This document shows, piece by piece, positions 51,641 through 61,002 of a DNA stretch of 64,000 nucleotides; positions within the stretch are counted from its first letter, which is position 1, and every line of letters begins with the position of its first letter. A program made the translations under genes and the position numbers. The notes under the pieces are model-generated. The model worked only from the letters and a program-made list of their open reading frames with translations. It was not told the DNA's origin and did no database searches. Source of the DNA: Vibrio methylphosphonaticus (GTDB lineage: Bacteria; Pseudomonadota; Gammaproteobacteria; Enterobacterales; Vibrionaceae); the NCBI RefSeq assembly GCF_023634655.1, contig NZ_JAMKMS010000020.1, forward strand, positions 1 through 64,000, in the 5' to 3' direction.

Positions 51641-53006
51641 AATTAAAATCCTTGCATACTTTTGCGATCGCGTGCTCGAAAATATCGAGAGCTTGTGTGA
51701 GTTGTTCACGGGTAATAATGAGCGGTGGGCTCAACTGTATAACGTTACCTTGCGAGACCTTAAAGCTCAGTCCCTGGTTGAGGCATTGATACAACACGGA
51801 TTCAGCCTCGTCATAGGCGCGTTGTTTGGAGACAGGATTGGTCACCAGCTCAACGCCCCATAACAACCCTATTCCGCGTACGTCACCGATCACAGGGTAG
51901 GTTGCCTTCATTTGCATTAAGCGAGCTTTAACAAACTCACCATCCGCGCGTGTTTTCTCTAGTAATTGCTCGTGTTCGATAGCTTCCATCGTCGCCAATG
52001 CTGCCGCACATCCAACGGGGCTTTTTTCGTGGGTGTAGTGACCCAGTGATATCTCAGAGGCGGTGTTGTATTTTTCTTTGGTCACCATGGCAGCAATAGG
52101 GACTAATCCTCCCCCAAGTCCCTTACCTATACATAAGATGTCGGGTTCAATATCAAAGGCTTGATAAGTAAACCATTCGCCACTGCGACCCATGCCGTTA
52201 GGGATATCATCGATGATTAATAAGACGTTATGCTTATCGCAAATCTCTCGAATACGTTGCCAATAGGCTTTGCTTGGTACCTGTACATCAGTATTGCGCA
52301 CGCCCTCAGCAATGAACGCACCGATGCCCCCTTCTTTTTCGATTACATACTCTAAGTAATCCGCGTAATGCACATCACTGCCGTCTTGAGAGGGCAGTGC
52401 ACCACGGTAAGAGACCGCGGGTGGAATACGCTCAACTCCAGCCATTAATGGCCCCATGCCTTCACGAAAACAGGCTTCTCCGCCAACGGAAATGGCATCA
52501 AGGGAAGCACCATGAAATGAGTCCCAAAGTGACACGACTTTGTGACTGCCTGTGATGTAACGAGCCAACTTCAGTGCCATGCCGACAACGGAGGTTCCGC
52601 CCGGTGCAAAGAGCACTCGGTTTAGGTCGCCGCCACAGATGTCGGTGAGCTTTTCCGCGCATTTGACCGCCGTCTCATTGGTAAAGCGACGGGGAGAAAA
52701 TGGCAGTGACTGCATTTGCTCAGTGACGCGCTTAATGATGTGAGGGTGACCATAACCAAGTTGATGGACGTTGTTACCATGAAAATCCATGTATCTTTTG
52801 CCACGGGTATCTTGAAGGTAGATCCCTTCTGCCGCTTGCAGTGAATCAAGGCAAGGCGTTGACATGGATTGATGTAAGAACACGTCAGCATCGCGTTTGA
52901 GTAGCGCTTGGGTCGCTTTATCTTGAATACCAGCTGTCCATTCTTGGCGAGCAGGAGTGTTGTTCACATCGCCCTCACTGCGTAATTGAGTTGCCTGATC
53001 TGACAT
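51633..53006 (-). CDS. pbfA: (R)-1-hydroxy-2-aminoethylphosphonate ammonia-lyase PbfA
   Basis: A 457-residue fold-type I PLP enzyme that looks like a class III aminotransferase. The PLP Lys lies in CIGKGLGGGLVPIAAM and the cofactor Asp in LLIIDDIPNGMGRSG. In phnW-phnX clusters this protein is known as PbfA. It converts hydroxy-AEP to phosphonoacetaldehyde and ammonia, so it feeds hydroxylated AEP into PhnX. Its ATG overlaps the phnW stop as TAATG. Sequence alone cannot exclude a true aminotransferase, but the context makes PbfA likely. Confidence 0.87.
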   Translation of the reverse strand: MSDQATQLRSEGDVNNTPARQEWTAGIQDKATQALLKRDADVFLHQSMSTPCLDSLQAAEGIYLQDTRGKRYMDFHGNNVHQLGYGHPHIIKRVTEQMQSLPFSPRRFTNETAVKCAEKLTDICGGDLNRVLFAPGGTSVVGMALKLARYITGSHKVVSLWDSFHGASLDAISVGGEACFREGMGPLMAGVERIPPAVSYRGALPSQDGSDVHYADYLEYVIEKEGGIGAFIAEGVRNTDVQVPSKAYWQRIREICDKHNVLLIIDDIPNGMGRSGEWFTYQAFDIEPDILCIGKGLGGGLVPIAAMVTKEKYNTASEISLGHYTHEKSPVGCAAALATMEAIEHEQLLEKTRADGEFVKARLMQMKATYPVIGDVRGIGLLWGVELVTNPVSKQRAYDEAESVLYQCLNQGLSFKVSQGNVIQLSPPLIITREQLTQALDIFEHAIAKVCKDFNYV

Positions 53007-54109
53007 TATTTGATCTCCCAATACATTGAGCTCTTCACCGCAGTGATCAGACGTGAGATATCCGCTGGATGTACATCGCCAATGTTACCGATGCGGAAAC
53101 AGTCAGCATTGGAGACTTTCCCTGGGTAAATCACAAAGCCTTGTGCTTTAAGTCGGTTGTAGAACGCTTTGAACCGATAGTCACTGTGCTTTGGTGAGTA
53201 GAAAGAGGTGATGATTGGTGAGTGCAGCTCCTCATGGAGTAATGGCGCAAAGCCTAACGATCGCATGCCTTCCACTAAGGTTTTTTGGTTAGTTTGATAA
53301 CGCTGATGACGAGCGGCAATACCGCCTTCGTCCTGTAGCTCTTGCAGTGCTTGGTAAAATGCACGTACGGTATGAGTAGGTGAAGTAAAGCGCCACTTTC
53401 CGTGGTTGTTCTCCATACATTGCCATTGGTCATAGAGATCTAATGTCAGGGAGCGAGCTTGCCCTTGGCACTTGTCCAATGAGGTTTTTTTGGCAATGAC
53501 AAAGCCAAATCCTGGTACACCTTGAATGCATTTGTTGGCCGAGCTGATCATAAAGTCGATGCCTAAGTCACCGATATCCATAGGAATGCCACCAAAGCTG
53601 GACATCGCATCTAGGATCACGGTTTTGTCATGTTGCTTTGCTAGTTTGATGACCGCTTCAATCGGGTTGAGCATGCCAGTGGTGGTTTCACAATGCACAA
53701 TGGCAATATGAGTAATATCTGTATCATTTTCTAGTGCGTTCTGCACCGCATCTAAGCTTGGCTGTTGGGTTTCACCCAGCGAGATGACGCAAGTCGGAAT
53801 CGAGAGATAGTCTGCAATTTGCGCAATGCGAGCACCGTAAGCGCCGTTATCGATGACCAAAAGTTTGTCATTCTTGCCAAGTGCGCTGCCGATGGTCGCT
53901 TCAACAGAGGCCGTGCCGCTGCCTTGCATGAGCACACTGGTATAGCCGGGTTGACGAGTCGCCAATTGTGTTAGCGATGAGCGAATGACCTCAACGACGT
54001 CTTTGTTGTAGTCGTCATCCCATGTGCACCAATCTTTAAGCATCGCTTGTCGAACGGTTTCAGAGGTAGAAAGTGGGCCGGGCGTTAGCAGTAAGTATTC
54101 GTTTTTCAT
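53006..54109 (-). CDS. phnW: 2-aminoethylphosphonate-pyruvate transaminase PhnW
   Basis: From ATG 54109 it has 367 residues. LLTPGPLSTSETVRQAML near the start, QGSGTASVEATIGSAL and the PLP Lys in SSANKCIQGVPGFGFVIAKK are diagnostic. It transfers the amino group of AEP to pyruvate, giving phosphonoacetaldehyde and alanine. The GTG at 54115 is a less likely start. It is the first gene of the catabolic operon, with an operator-like palindrome 15 bp upstream. Confidence 0.95.
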   Translation of the reverse strand: MKNEYLLLTPGPLSTSETVRQAMLKDWCTWDDDYNKDVVEVIRSSLTQLATRQPGYTSVLMQGSGTASVEATIGSALGKNDKLLVIDNGAYGARIAQIADYLSIPTCVISLGETQQPSLDAVQNALENDTDITHIAIVHCETTTGMLNPIEAVIKLAKQHDKTVILDAMSSFGGIPMDIGDLGIDFMISSANKCIQGVPGFGFVIAKKTSLDKCQGQARSLTLDLYDQWQCMENNHGKWRFTSPTHTVRAFYQALQELQDEGGIAARHQRYQTNQKTLVEGMRSLGFAPLLHEELHSPIITSFYSPKHSDYRFKAFYNRLKAQGFVIYPGKVSNADCFRIGNIGDVHPADISRLITAVKSSMYWEIK

Positions 54110-54123
54110 TATCACTTCTCATA

Positions 54124-54137
54124 TTGGACTATACCAA
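54124..54137. promoter_or_regulatory. GntR operator-like site upstream of phnW
   Basis: TTGGACTATACCAA is an imperfect version of TTGGTATATACCAA found at 55595. It sits just upstream of phnW. Confidence 0.6.
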
Positions 54138-54323
54138 GTTGTTGTGGCTACTCTAGCAATCCTTTTTATTGTTCGTAAAGGGGGAGCAAATAGATTTAAT
54201 AAAAGCTTCACAGTTCGAAATGTTGCGAAAATCGTTGTCATCGAATTGGTCATAAATCGTCGTCAAACTGCCATTTTATGTTCATTTAATCGTCATAAAT
54301 GAGAATTACCGTGTAAATAGAAA

Positions 54324-54337
54324 CTGGTACATACCAA
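54324..54337. promoter_or_regulatory. GntR operator-like site upstream of the AEP-binding protein gene
   Basis: CTGGTACATACCAA matches the same palindrome with two changes. It lies upstream of the rightward transporter operon. Confidence 0.6.
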
Positions 54338-54422
54338 TTTGGGTGTGACCGTCAATGATGACTTTAAAGGTGACGTGCAGATAAACAGCGAGTCGCCACA
54401 AAAAATGAAACTGGAGATGGAA

Positions 54423-55430
54423 ATGAAAAACCGTTTGATGAAAGGGACACTGGCAACGTTGGTTTCTTTGTGGGCAACGAATGCTTTGGCTGCCACGGAA
54501 GTGACGGTGTATACCGCTTTTGAAACGGATATTCTTGCGAAATACAAGAATGCGTTTGAAAATGAAAACCCAGATATAAAAATCAACTGGGTGCGAGATT
54601 CGACGGGAATCATGACGGCTAAATTGTTGGCAGAAAAAAATAATGCTCGCGCAGAGGTTGTGTGGGGGCTTGCTGGTTCTTCTATGGCACTGTTGAAAGA
54701 GGAAGGCATTCTTAAGCCATATACACCGAAAGGCATCGAAAATTTAAATGCTAACTTAAACGATCCGCAATCAAGCCAAGCCTGGTTTGGTAATGACGCG
54801 TTTTTTAATGCGGTGTGCTTTAATGAAATTGTCGCCAAACAGCTGGATTTACCGAAACCGCAGTCATGGGAAGACTTAACAAACCCAGTTTACAAAGGTC
54901 ATATCGCGATGCCAAACCCTGCTTCATCAGGGACGGGCTATATGCAAGTGTCTGCTTGGTTACAAAATATGGGTGATGACCAAGCTTGGAATTACATGCA
55001 AAAGCTAGACGATAACATAGCGCATTATACGCATTCAGGCTCGAAGCCTTGTGTTCAAGCCGGTATGGGTGAAGTCGCAATTGGTATTTCTATGGCAAGC
55101 CGTGGAGCGAAGTTGAAAACGCAAGGCGCACCGTTGGATGTGATTGTGCCAGCTGGTATTGGTTGGGAATCTGAAGCCGTAGGTCTTGTTAAAGAATCTG
55201 ATGCGGCCAAACGTGTGGTTGATTGGTCTGTATCCAAAGCGGCGAATGAGCTGTATATCGAAATGTACCCGGTAGTGGGTCATAAAGAGGTCAAAGCAAC
55301 CGCCAGTAACTTCCCGAATGTTCAAGAAGCGATGGCAGATATGGACTTCGGCAAGATGGGGACCGACCGTGCCGATGTACTAAAAACGTGGTCGCAAAAA
55401 TTTGATGCAAAATCGGAACCAAAATCGTAA
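54423..55430 (+). CDS. 2-aminoethylphosphonate ABC transporter substrate-binding protein
   Basis: From ATG 54423 (GGAG six bases upstream) it has 335 residues. A signal peptide (residues 1-22, ending NALAATEV) precedes an iron/polyamine-type binding fold (EVTVYTAFETDILAKYKNAF, VVWGLAGSSMALLKEEGIL, GYMQVSAWLQNMGDD). The family is the PhnS2-type AEP receptor. It binds AEP in the periplasm. Upstream in-frame starts (54339) would bury the signal peptide. A terminator after it should raise its level over the ATPase and permease. Confidence 0.9.
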   Translation: MKNRLMKGTLATLVSLWATNALAATEVTVYTAFETDILAKYKNAFENENPDIKINWVRDSTGIMTAKLLAEKNNARAEVVWGLAGSSMALLKEEGILKPYTPKGIENLNANLNDPQSSQAWFGNDAFFNAVCFNEIVAKQLDLPKPQSWEDLTNPVYKGHIAMPNPASSGTGYMQVSAWLQNMGDDQAWNYMQKLDDNIAHYTHSGSKPCVQAGMGEVAIGISMASRGAKLKTQGAPLDVIVPAGIGWESEAVGLVKESDAAKRVVDWSVSKAANELYIEMYPVVGHKEVKATASNFPNVQEAMADMDFGKMGTDRADVLKTWSQKFDAKSEPKS

Positions 55431-55482
55431 TCAAGTAATCGTAATTTCGATGACGAATACGGAGTCGAAGCTATCGTAACGG

Positions 55483-55510
55483 AAGGAAGGCATACGCCTT
55501 CCTTTTTTAT
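55483..55510 (+). terminator. Intrinsic terminator after the AEP-binding protein gene
   Basis: AAGGAAGGC (55483-55491) and GCCTTCCTT (55496-55504) are perfect arms with an ATAC loop, followed by TTTTAT. Confidence 0.85.
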
Positions 55511-55594
55511 TGACCATTCTATCTTCATCAACCATAAAACTGAAACCAAGCTGATATAAAACTGTCATTGCAATGAAATATAGCCAATTTAACA

Positions 55595-55608
55595 TTGGTA
55601 TATACCAT
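55595..55608 (+). promoter_or_regulatory. GntR operator-like site upstream of the AEP ATPase gene
   Basis: TTGGTATATACCAT contains the perfect 12-bp palindrome TGGTATATACCA. It lies 15 bp before the ATPase start, after the terminator, suggesting a second regulated promoter. Confidence 0.7.
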
Positions 55609-55622
55609 TTGGAGAGTGAATG

Positions 55623-56768
55623 ATGACAGTATCCAACCCCTATTTAGATATTAAAAATGTGGTAAAGAAATTTGGCCAGTTTACGGCATTGAAAGAGATC
55701 TCATTGTCGATTGAACGCGGCGAGTTTGTGTGTTTTCTTGGCCCATCTGGTTGCGGAAAAACCACATTGTTACGTGCCATTGCGGGTCTGGATCTTCCTA
55801 CCTCTGGACGTATTTGCCAAGACGACAAAGAAACCACTTTTTTACCGCCGGAGAAACGCGATTTCGGCATCGTCTTTCAGTCTTACGCACTATTTCCTAA
55901 CCTCACTGTACAAGAAAATATTGCCGTGGGTTTAAAAAATCAGGGCTTATCCAATAAAGAAGCCTTGGAAAAAGTTGAGCATTGGCTAGAGATGATCGGC
56001 CTGCCTACTTCTGGTAACAAGTTTCCTAACCAATTGTCTGGTGGTCAGCAACAACGAGTTGCTCTTGCTCGAGCTCTAGCCTTATCTCCAGGCTTATTAC
56101 TTCTTGATGAGCCGCTATCAGCGCTTGATGCGAAAGTACGTACTCACCTTCGTGATGAGATTTGCCAAATGCAACGTCGTTTAGGTATCACTACGATTAT
56201 GGTTACACATGACCAAGAAGAAGCCTTATCGATGGCTGATCGTATTGTTGTTATGAACCATGGGGTGATTGAACAAGTTGGAACTCCGCAAGAAATTTAT
56301 GAAGCGCCGGCTACTCGCTTTGTTGCCGATTTTGTTGGCAGCATGAACTTTGTTGAGGCGTCGGTTGCATCAAGTCAATCATTGAGAGTCGCTGAGTCTA
56401 TGCTAGAGCTTCCAACGTTGGAAAACATGGCGTTAAAACAAGGTGATATTTTTGACTTAGCCGTTCGCCCAGAGAATATTCAATTTGTCAAGCGAGCGAG
56501 CAACGCGATCCCGGTGCGTATCCTTTCAAAAGAATTTCAAGGCGCGTATTACCGAGTTGAAGCCGCGATGCAAAACGCGCCTATGGCGGCACCACTGCAT
56601 ATTGATGTTCCAGTGAAAGAAGCGAAACATTTAAACCTGCGCCGTAACGACATTTGTTATATCGAGTTTGGTGAAGTGGGTTTACGAGGCTACCTACGGG
56701 AGAGTCATGTATTCAAGGTCGCGTCTGACACGACGATGGATACTCACGCATCCACCCAAGCGGCTTAG
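55623..56768 (+). CDS. 2-aminoethylphosphonate ABC transporter ATP-binding protein
   Basis: From ATG 55623 (GGAGAG upstream) it has 381 residues. It has Walker A GPSGCGKTTLLRA, a Q-loop VFQSYALFPNLTVQENI, signature LSGGQQQRVALARAL and Walker B LLLLDEPLSALDAKV. The C-terminal TOBE domain runs from about residue 240 to 350. It matches the PhnT2 family. ATG 55620 lies one codon upstream but leaves only three bases after the ribosome site. Confidence 0.92.
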   Translation: MTVSNPYLDIKNVVKKFGQFTALKEISLSIERGEFVCFLGPSGCGKTTLLRAIAGLDLPTSGRICQDDKETTFLPPEKRDFGIVFQSYALFPNLTVQENIAVGLKNQGLSNKEALEKVEHWLEMIGLPTSGNKFPNQLSGGQQQRVALARALALSPGLLLLDEPLSALDAKVRTHLRDEICQMQRRLGITTIMVTHDQEEALSMADRIVVMNHGVIEQVGTPQEIYEAPATRFVADFVGSMNFVEASVASSQSLRVAESMLELPTLENMALKQGDIFDLAVRPENIQFVKRASNAIPVRILSKEFQGAYYRVEAAMQNAPMAAPLHIDVPVKEAKHLNLRRNDICYIEFGEVGLRGYLRESHVFKVASDTTMDTHASTQAA

Positions 56769-56777
56769 GAGTTGACA

Positions 56778-58502
56778 ATGTACGCTAATACAACGCTATC
56801 ATTCGGTGATACGCTTAAAAGTCGAGTGGTACTACTGCGTGCCAAAATGAGTCAAGACAACTGGATTCTATTGAGTTTGTTGTTGTTTATTTTTGTGTCA
56901 ATGACGCTATTTATCATCATGCCATTGTGGGCGATGATGAAGAAAAGCGTACAAAATAGTGACGGCGAGTTTGTTGGGATGGATAACTTCTCAACCTATT
57001 TTGCGACAGATAGTCTTTGGGTATCGCTAACCAATACCTTTACGGTCGGTCTTATTGTCACCTTGGTTGTTGGCGCCCTTGCTTTTGGTTACGCGTATGC
57101 ATTGACTCGAACCTGTATGCCCTTTAAAGGTGTGTTTCGGTTTATGGGCTCTGCGCCGATACTCGCTCCATCACTACTCCCGGCCATCAGCTTGATCTAT
57201 TTATTTGGTAATCAAGGTGTTGCTAAAGAGTTTCTCCAAGGTCACTCTATCTATGGAGTCATCGGTATTTCTTTGGGGTTGATTTTTTGGACGTTTCCTC
57301 ACGCACTCATGATATTAACGACGTCCTTGCGTACGTCAGATGCACGTTTATATGAAGCGGCGAGAGCGTTGAAAACGTCTCCAATCAAAACCTTTTTTAT
57401 GGTGACGTTACCCGCCGCTAAATACGGGTTGATCAGCACGTTGATCGTGGTGTTTACGTTAGTGGTGTGTGACTTCGGTGTACCAAAAGTCATTGGTGGC
57501 AGCTACAACGTATTGGCCACGGATATTTTCAAGCAAGTCGTGGGTCAACAGAACTTCTCAATGGGTGCGGTCACCAGTATCTTGTTGTTATTACCAGCTA
57601 TTTTAGCCTTCGCTGTGGACCGCTGGGTGCAAAAGAAGCAAAAAAGCATGCTTGATTCGCGTTCCGTCCCTTATCAACCAGAACCTAATAAACTTCGTGA
57701 CAACATTAGTTTGGTTTATTGCTTGGTGATTTCCTTTGCTGTCATTGCCGTGCTTGGTATGGCGGTATATGGGTCATTGGTCACGTTCTGGCCATGGAAT
57801 AAAACGTTGACGTTGAATAACTACAATTTTGCAGAGATGAGTACGTACGGATGGACGCCTTATTTTAACTCATTGAAGCTTGGATTGTGGACCGCGATTG
57901 TGGGTTCTGTCGTGATTTTCTTAGGTGCTTATGGCATTGAAAAAGGACGAGCATTTGGCCCACTGCGACAGTGGATGCAAATGATGAGCGTGATTCCAAT
58001 GGCTGTGCCCGGTTTGGTACTTGGTTTAGGCTACATTTTTTACTTCAATGATGCCAATAACCCGCTGGGCGTACTGTACGGCACTATGGCCTTTTTAGTG
58101 ATTAATACGGTCGTACATTATTATACTGTTGGACATATGACGGCATTAACTGCGCTGAAGCAGTTACCAAGTGAAATTGAAGCGACGGCAGCGTCGGTCA
58201 AATTGCCTCAATATAAGCTGTTTTTTAAGGTAACGTTACCTTGTTGTATGCCTGCGGTATTAGATATAGCGATATATTTATTTATCAATGCTTTAACAAC
58301 GACATCGGCAGTAGTATTCTTATATTCAACCCAAACAATTCCGGCGTCTGTTTCGGTATTGAACATGGATGATGCTGGGCAGACTGGCTCTGCGGCAGCA
58401 ATGGCAGTGATGATTATGATCTCTGCGGCTGCAGCAAAACTGCTGCATATGGTTGTGGGTAAGCTGCTTGATGGGAAAACTCAAGCGTGGCGAAATCGAT
58501 AA
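56778..58502 (+). CDS. 2-aminoethylphosphonate ABC transporter double permease
   Basis: From ATG 56778 (AGGAG six bases upstream) it has 574 residues with about 12 hydrophobic segments in two permease domains. Each carries an EAA-like loop, first YEAARALKTSPIKTFFMVTL and later EIEATAASVKLPQYKLFFKV. This fusion is characteristic of PhnU2-type AEP permeases. It forms the membrane channel by itself and works with the ATPase before it. Confidence 0.92.
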   Translation: MYANTTLSFGDTLKSRVVLLRAKMSQDNWILLSLLLFIFVSMTLFIIMPLWAMMKKSVQNSDGEFVGMDNFSTYFATDSLWVSLTNTFTVGLIVTLVVGALAFGYAYALTRTCMPFKGVFRFMGSAPILAPSLLPAISLIYLFGNQGVAKEFLQGHSIYGVIGISLGLIFWTFPHALMILTTSLRTSDARLYEAARALKTSPIKTFFMVTLPAAKYGLISTLIVVFTLVVCDFGVPKVIGGSYNVLATDIFKQVVGQQNFSMGAVTSILLLLPAILAFAVDRWVQKKQKSMLDSRSVPYQPEPNKLRDNISLVYCLVISFAVIAVLGMAVYGSLVTFWPWNKTLTLNNYNFAEMSTYGWTPYFNSLKLGLWTAIVGSVVIFLGAYGIEKGRAFGPLRQWMQMMSVIPMAVPGLVLGLGYIFYFNDANNPLGVLYGTMAFLVINTVVHYYTVGHMTALTALKQLPSEIEATAASVKLPQYKLFFKVTLPCCMPAVLDIAIYLFINALTTTSAVVFLYSTQTIPASVSVLNMDDAGQTGSAAAMAVMIMISAAAAKLLHMVVGKLLDGKTQAWRNR

Positions 58503-58562
58503 AATTAGTGGTGCTTTGGCACACCGCAGCGACACGTCGTTGATAGAAATTAAGGATACTAC

Positions 58563-59276
58563 GTGCAATACGTAAAGATTAAAGATGCGCTGGTGGAGCA
58601 GATAGAGTCCGGTATGTTGATGCCAAGACAAAAGTTGCCTGCCGAGCGTAAATTAGCGGAGTCGTTTGATACAACGCGAGTCACATTGCGAGAAGCATTG
58701 TCGCTGTTAGAAGCGGAAGGTCGTATTTTTAGAGAAGATCGTCGAGGTTGGTTTATTTCACCAGAACCGCTGAAGTACGATCCCACTGAAACCCTAAACT
58801 TTACCAATATGGCGTTGAGCCAGAACCGTCAGCCACACACTACGCTGGTAGCAGCAAAAGCGATGATGGCGACGAAAAAAGCCGCAGAGTTACTTAATCT
58901 GCCGCCATTTTCGGATATTTTCCGCGTTGATCGCGTCCGGTATTTGGAAGATAGACCTGTTGTGTTTGTGACGAACTACATTCGTACTGAGCAGTTTCCT
59001 AACTTGCTTAGCCATGATTTGTCTTTATCCTTGACCGATATTTATCGAGAGCAATATGGCGTGGCGTACAGCAAGGTTAAGTATCGAGTGAGCACCACCT
59101 CTCTATTGGGCGAAATGGCGCAGGCTCTGCGTGCAACGTCCGGCACGCCGGCAATGATGGTAGAGCGAATTAATTACAATCAACATGGCGAACTTATTGA
59201 CTGTGATATCGAATATTGGCGCCATGATGCGATCAGTATTGAGTCTATTGCTCAGTTGCAGTCAAACCATAGTTAG
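58563..59276 (+). CDS. GntR-family regulator of phosphonate use (PhnR-like)
   Basis: A 237-residue GntR/HutC-type protein with a GTG start at 58563 (AAGGA five bases upstream). The winged helix is MLMPRQKLPAERKLAESFDT then TRVTLREALSLLEAEGRIFR. The UTRA effector domain follows from about residue 80. It is encoded right after the AEP permease and matches the PhnR regulators of AEP clusters. The three TGGTATATACCA-like sites are its likely targets. Confidence 0.9.
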   Translation: MQYVKIKDALVEQIESGMLMPRQKLPAERKLAESFDTTRVTLREALSLLEAEGRIFREDRRGWFISPEPLKYDPTETLNFTNMALSQNRQPHTTLVAAKAMMATKKAAELLNLPPFSDIFRVDRVRYLEDRPVVFVTNYIRTEQFPNLLSHDLSLSLTDIYREQYGVAYSKVKYRVSTTSLLGEMAQALRATSGTPAMMVERINYNQHGELIDCDIEYWRHDAISIESIAQLQSNHS

Positions 59277-59288
59277 AAGCATGCCATT

Positions 59289-59312
59289 GAGCGTGGTTTA
59301 ACCGCCACGCTC
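59289..59312 (+). terminator. Stem-loop after the GntR gene
   Basis: GAGCGTGG (59289-59296) and CCACGCTC (59305-59312) are perfect arms around an 8-nt loop. The following bases are not T-rich, so termination may be partial. Confidence 0.5.
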
Positions 59313-59354
59313 GCGCCTTTCTATCCCATCTAACACCGATTAAAGGAACTCACA

Positions 59355-60254
59355 TTGACGTTCTACGCCGTGCTATTAGTGGTGTTCTCAGCTTTGCTTC
59401 ATGCGGGCTGGAACGTATTAGGCAAGTCCAATAATGGGTCGGGTTACTCCTTTACCTTAGGTGCTTCACTTGCGCCTTTCTTTCTATTATCGCCTTATCT
59501 AATTTGGTGCTTATCTGTTATCGGATTCGATAATTTAACCCTGTCGTTTTGGCGCTTATTACTATTTAGTGCTGTGGGGCAGGTGGTTTATTTAGTCGGT
59601 TTGCTCAGAGCCTATAATCTAGGGGATATTGGCGTGATATATCCCATCGCTCGTGCTCTTCCTGTGCTTATGGTCGGGGTGAGTACCGTGGTGATTGGAC
59701 AAGCACTTACGTTTAATGCATGGCTAGGGTTTATTATATTGACCTTGGGTTGTTTGTTGGTACCTATGCGGCACTTTAACGATTTTAGCTGGCGCTCATA
59801 CGTTAATCTTGGTGTCTTTTGGGCGTTTATCGCCGCGGTTGGCACCACGATTTACTCGGTTGTTGATAAACAAGCACTGAGCTGGCTGCAACTTGAAACT
59901 GACGGTTTATCGTCTCATCAGATTGCGATATTTTTTCTGGGCATGCAGTTTGCCGCCATTGCTCTCGTCCTCATTAGCTGGCTGTTACTTACAGGTAAGC
60001 GTCATGAGTTAGTTTTAACGTGGCAGTGTCGTTACCGCTCAGCGACCGCAGGCATTATGATGGCGTTGACGTACGGTATGGTGTTATTTGCCATGACCAT
60101 GGTTGATAACGTCAGCTATGTGGTGGCATTGAGGCAAGTGAGCATCATATTTGGTGTGTTAATGGGGATTTGGTTTTTAAAAGAGAAGTGGTTTTATACT
60201 CGTGGTATTGGTGTGAGCTTGGTATTGGTAGGGTTGCTAATTGCGCTAGTATAA
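59355..60254 (+). CDS. DMT-superfamily (EamA) transporter, TTG start
   Basis: A 299-residue membrane protein with ten hydrophobic segments in two EamA repeats. It opens VLLVVFSALLHAGWNVLGKS, the typical first-helix pattern, and ends GVLMGIWFLKEKWFYTRGIG. The start is TTG 59355 with AAGGA seven bases upstream. It probably exports an amine or metabolite. Its place after the AEP regulator suggests a link to phosphonate or alanine/ammonium metabolism, but the substrate is unknown. Confidence 0.85.
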   Translation: MTFYAVLLVVFSALLHAGWNVLGKSNNGSGYSFTLGASLAPFFLLSPYLIWCLSVIGFDNLTLSFWRLLLFSAVGQVVYLVGLLRAYNLGDIGVIYPIARALPVLMVGVSTVVIGQALTFNAWLGFIILTLGCLLVPMRHFNDFSWRSYVNLGVFWAFIAAVGTTIYSVVDKQALSWLQLETDGLSSHQIAIFFLGMQFAAIALVLISWLLLTGKRHELVLTWQCRYRSATAGIMMALTYGMVLFAMTMVDNVSYVVALRQVSIIFGVLMGIWFLKEKWFYTRGIGVSLVLVGLLIALV

Positions 60255-60282
60255 GCTCTGGTTGTTAACCTGTGCGATTTTT

Positions 60283-60314
60283 AAAAAGGCGCTTGCTGTG
60301 GTAAGTGCCTTTTT
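60283..60314. terminator. Intrinsic terminator between convergent genes
   Basis: AAAAAGGCGCTT (60283-60294) and AAGTGCCTTTTT (60303-60314) pair with one G-U. The A-run and T-run suit both directions. Confidence 0.85.
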
Positions 60315-60385
60315 ACTGTGTGGTAAGTGAACAGAGCACCAATACCTGATATTACGCTGGGATTAAAGCATAATTTGAACCACTT

Positions 60386-60916
60386 CTACGCCCTAATATA
60401 CTGATTTTTAACAATACAATCGGCATAACGTTGCGCCGCAATATGCTTGAACTTTATCGGCTTATCCAATGAGCCAAACAAAGAAATGCCGCCCCCGAGT
60501 AAGATTGGGATTGTCGTAATAAGCATCTCATCAATCAGGTCTGCCTGTAAGAAGTTTTGAATGGTGACTCCACCATCAATATATAGGTCATGATAACCTT
60601 TGGAATTTAAGTCTTTGACGATATCACGTAAGTCACCGTTGACTAAAAACACTTTGTCTTCATAGCCCTTAGGGACGTCTTTCATCGTATTACTGAGTAC
60701 AAAAACGGGCTTAGAGTAAGGCCATTCACAGTCAAAACTGAGCACCGTATCCAAAGTGTTACGCCCCATAATTAGCGCATCAATACGCCCCATGAAGTCA
60801 GCAAACCCAAAATCAGAGCCCTCGGGATTTGGAACCTCGTGTAGCCAATCCAAATTGTTATTTTTATCCGCAATAAAACCGTCTAAGCTGGTCGCGATAT
60901 AAACGATGTTAGCCAT
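60386..60916 (-). CDS. Dihydrofolate reductase-like family protein (RibD C-terminal domain)
   Basis: A 176-residue member of the RibD-C/DHFR-like family (YyaP/YwjB type). It begins MANIVYIATSLDGFIADKNN and contains LIMGRNTLDTVL, the NADPH-binding region, and LYIDGGVTIQNFLQADLIDE near the end. Members are NADPH-dependent reductases of unknown substrate, not true folate reductases. GGAG lies eight bases before the ATG. It is divergent from a TetR gene and probably repressed by it. Confidence 0.9.
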   Translation of the reverse strand: MANIVYIATSLDGFIADKNNNLDWLHEVPNPEGSDFGFADFMGRIDALIMGRNTLDTVLSFDCEWPYSKPVFVLSNTMKDVPKGYEDKVFLVNGDLRDIVKDLNSKGYHDLYIDGGVTIQNFLQADLIDEMLITTIPILLGGGISLFGSLDKPIKFKHIAAQRYADCIVKNQYIRA

Positions 60917-60946
60917 GATCGTAGACTCCGTAGTTTGAAATATGCT

Positions 60947-60976
60947 AGGTTATACCTATAATTCTACAGTGTAGAT
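60947..60976. promoter_or_regulatory. Two TetR-type palindromes between divergent genes
   Basis: TAGGTTATACCTA (60947-60959, imperfect) and TCTACAGTGTAGA (60964-60976, perfect 6-bp arms) lie in the 86-bp gap and share the TA-rich core spacing of TetR-family sites. One or both should bind the adjacent TetR protein. Confidence 0.6.
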
Positions 60977-61002
60977 AAATTGGAGTTTAGCTAGGAAATT
61001 AT

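Noticed and set aside
54293..54838. 181-codon minus-strand frame over the AEP-binding protein
   Set aside because: It is antisense to a well-supported binding protein, and its Ser/Phe-rich composition is typical of a shadow frame.
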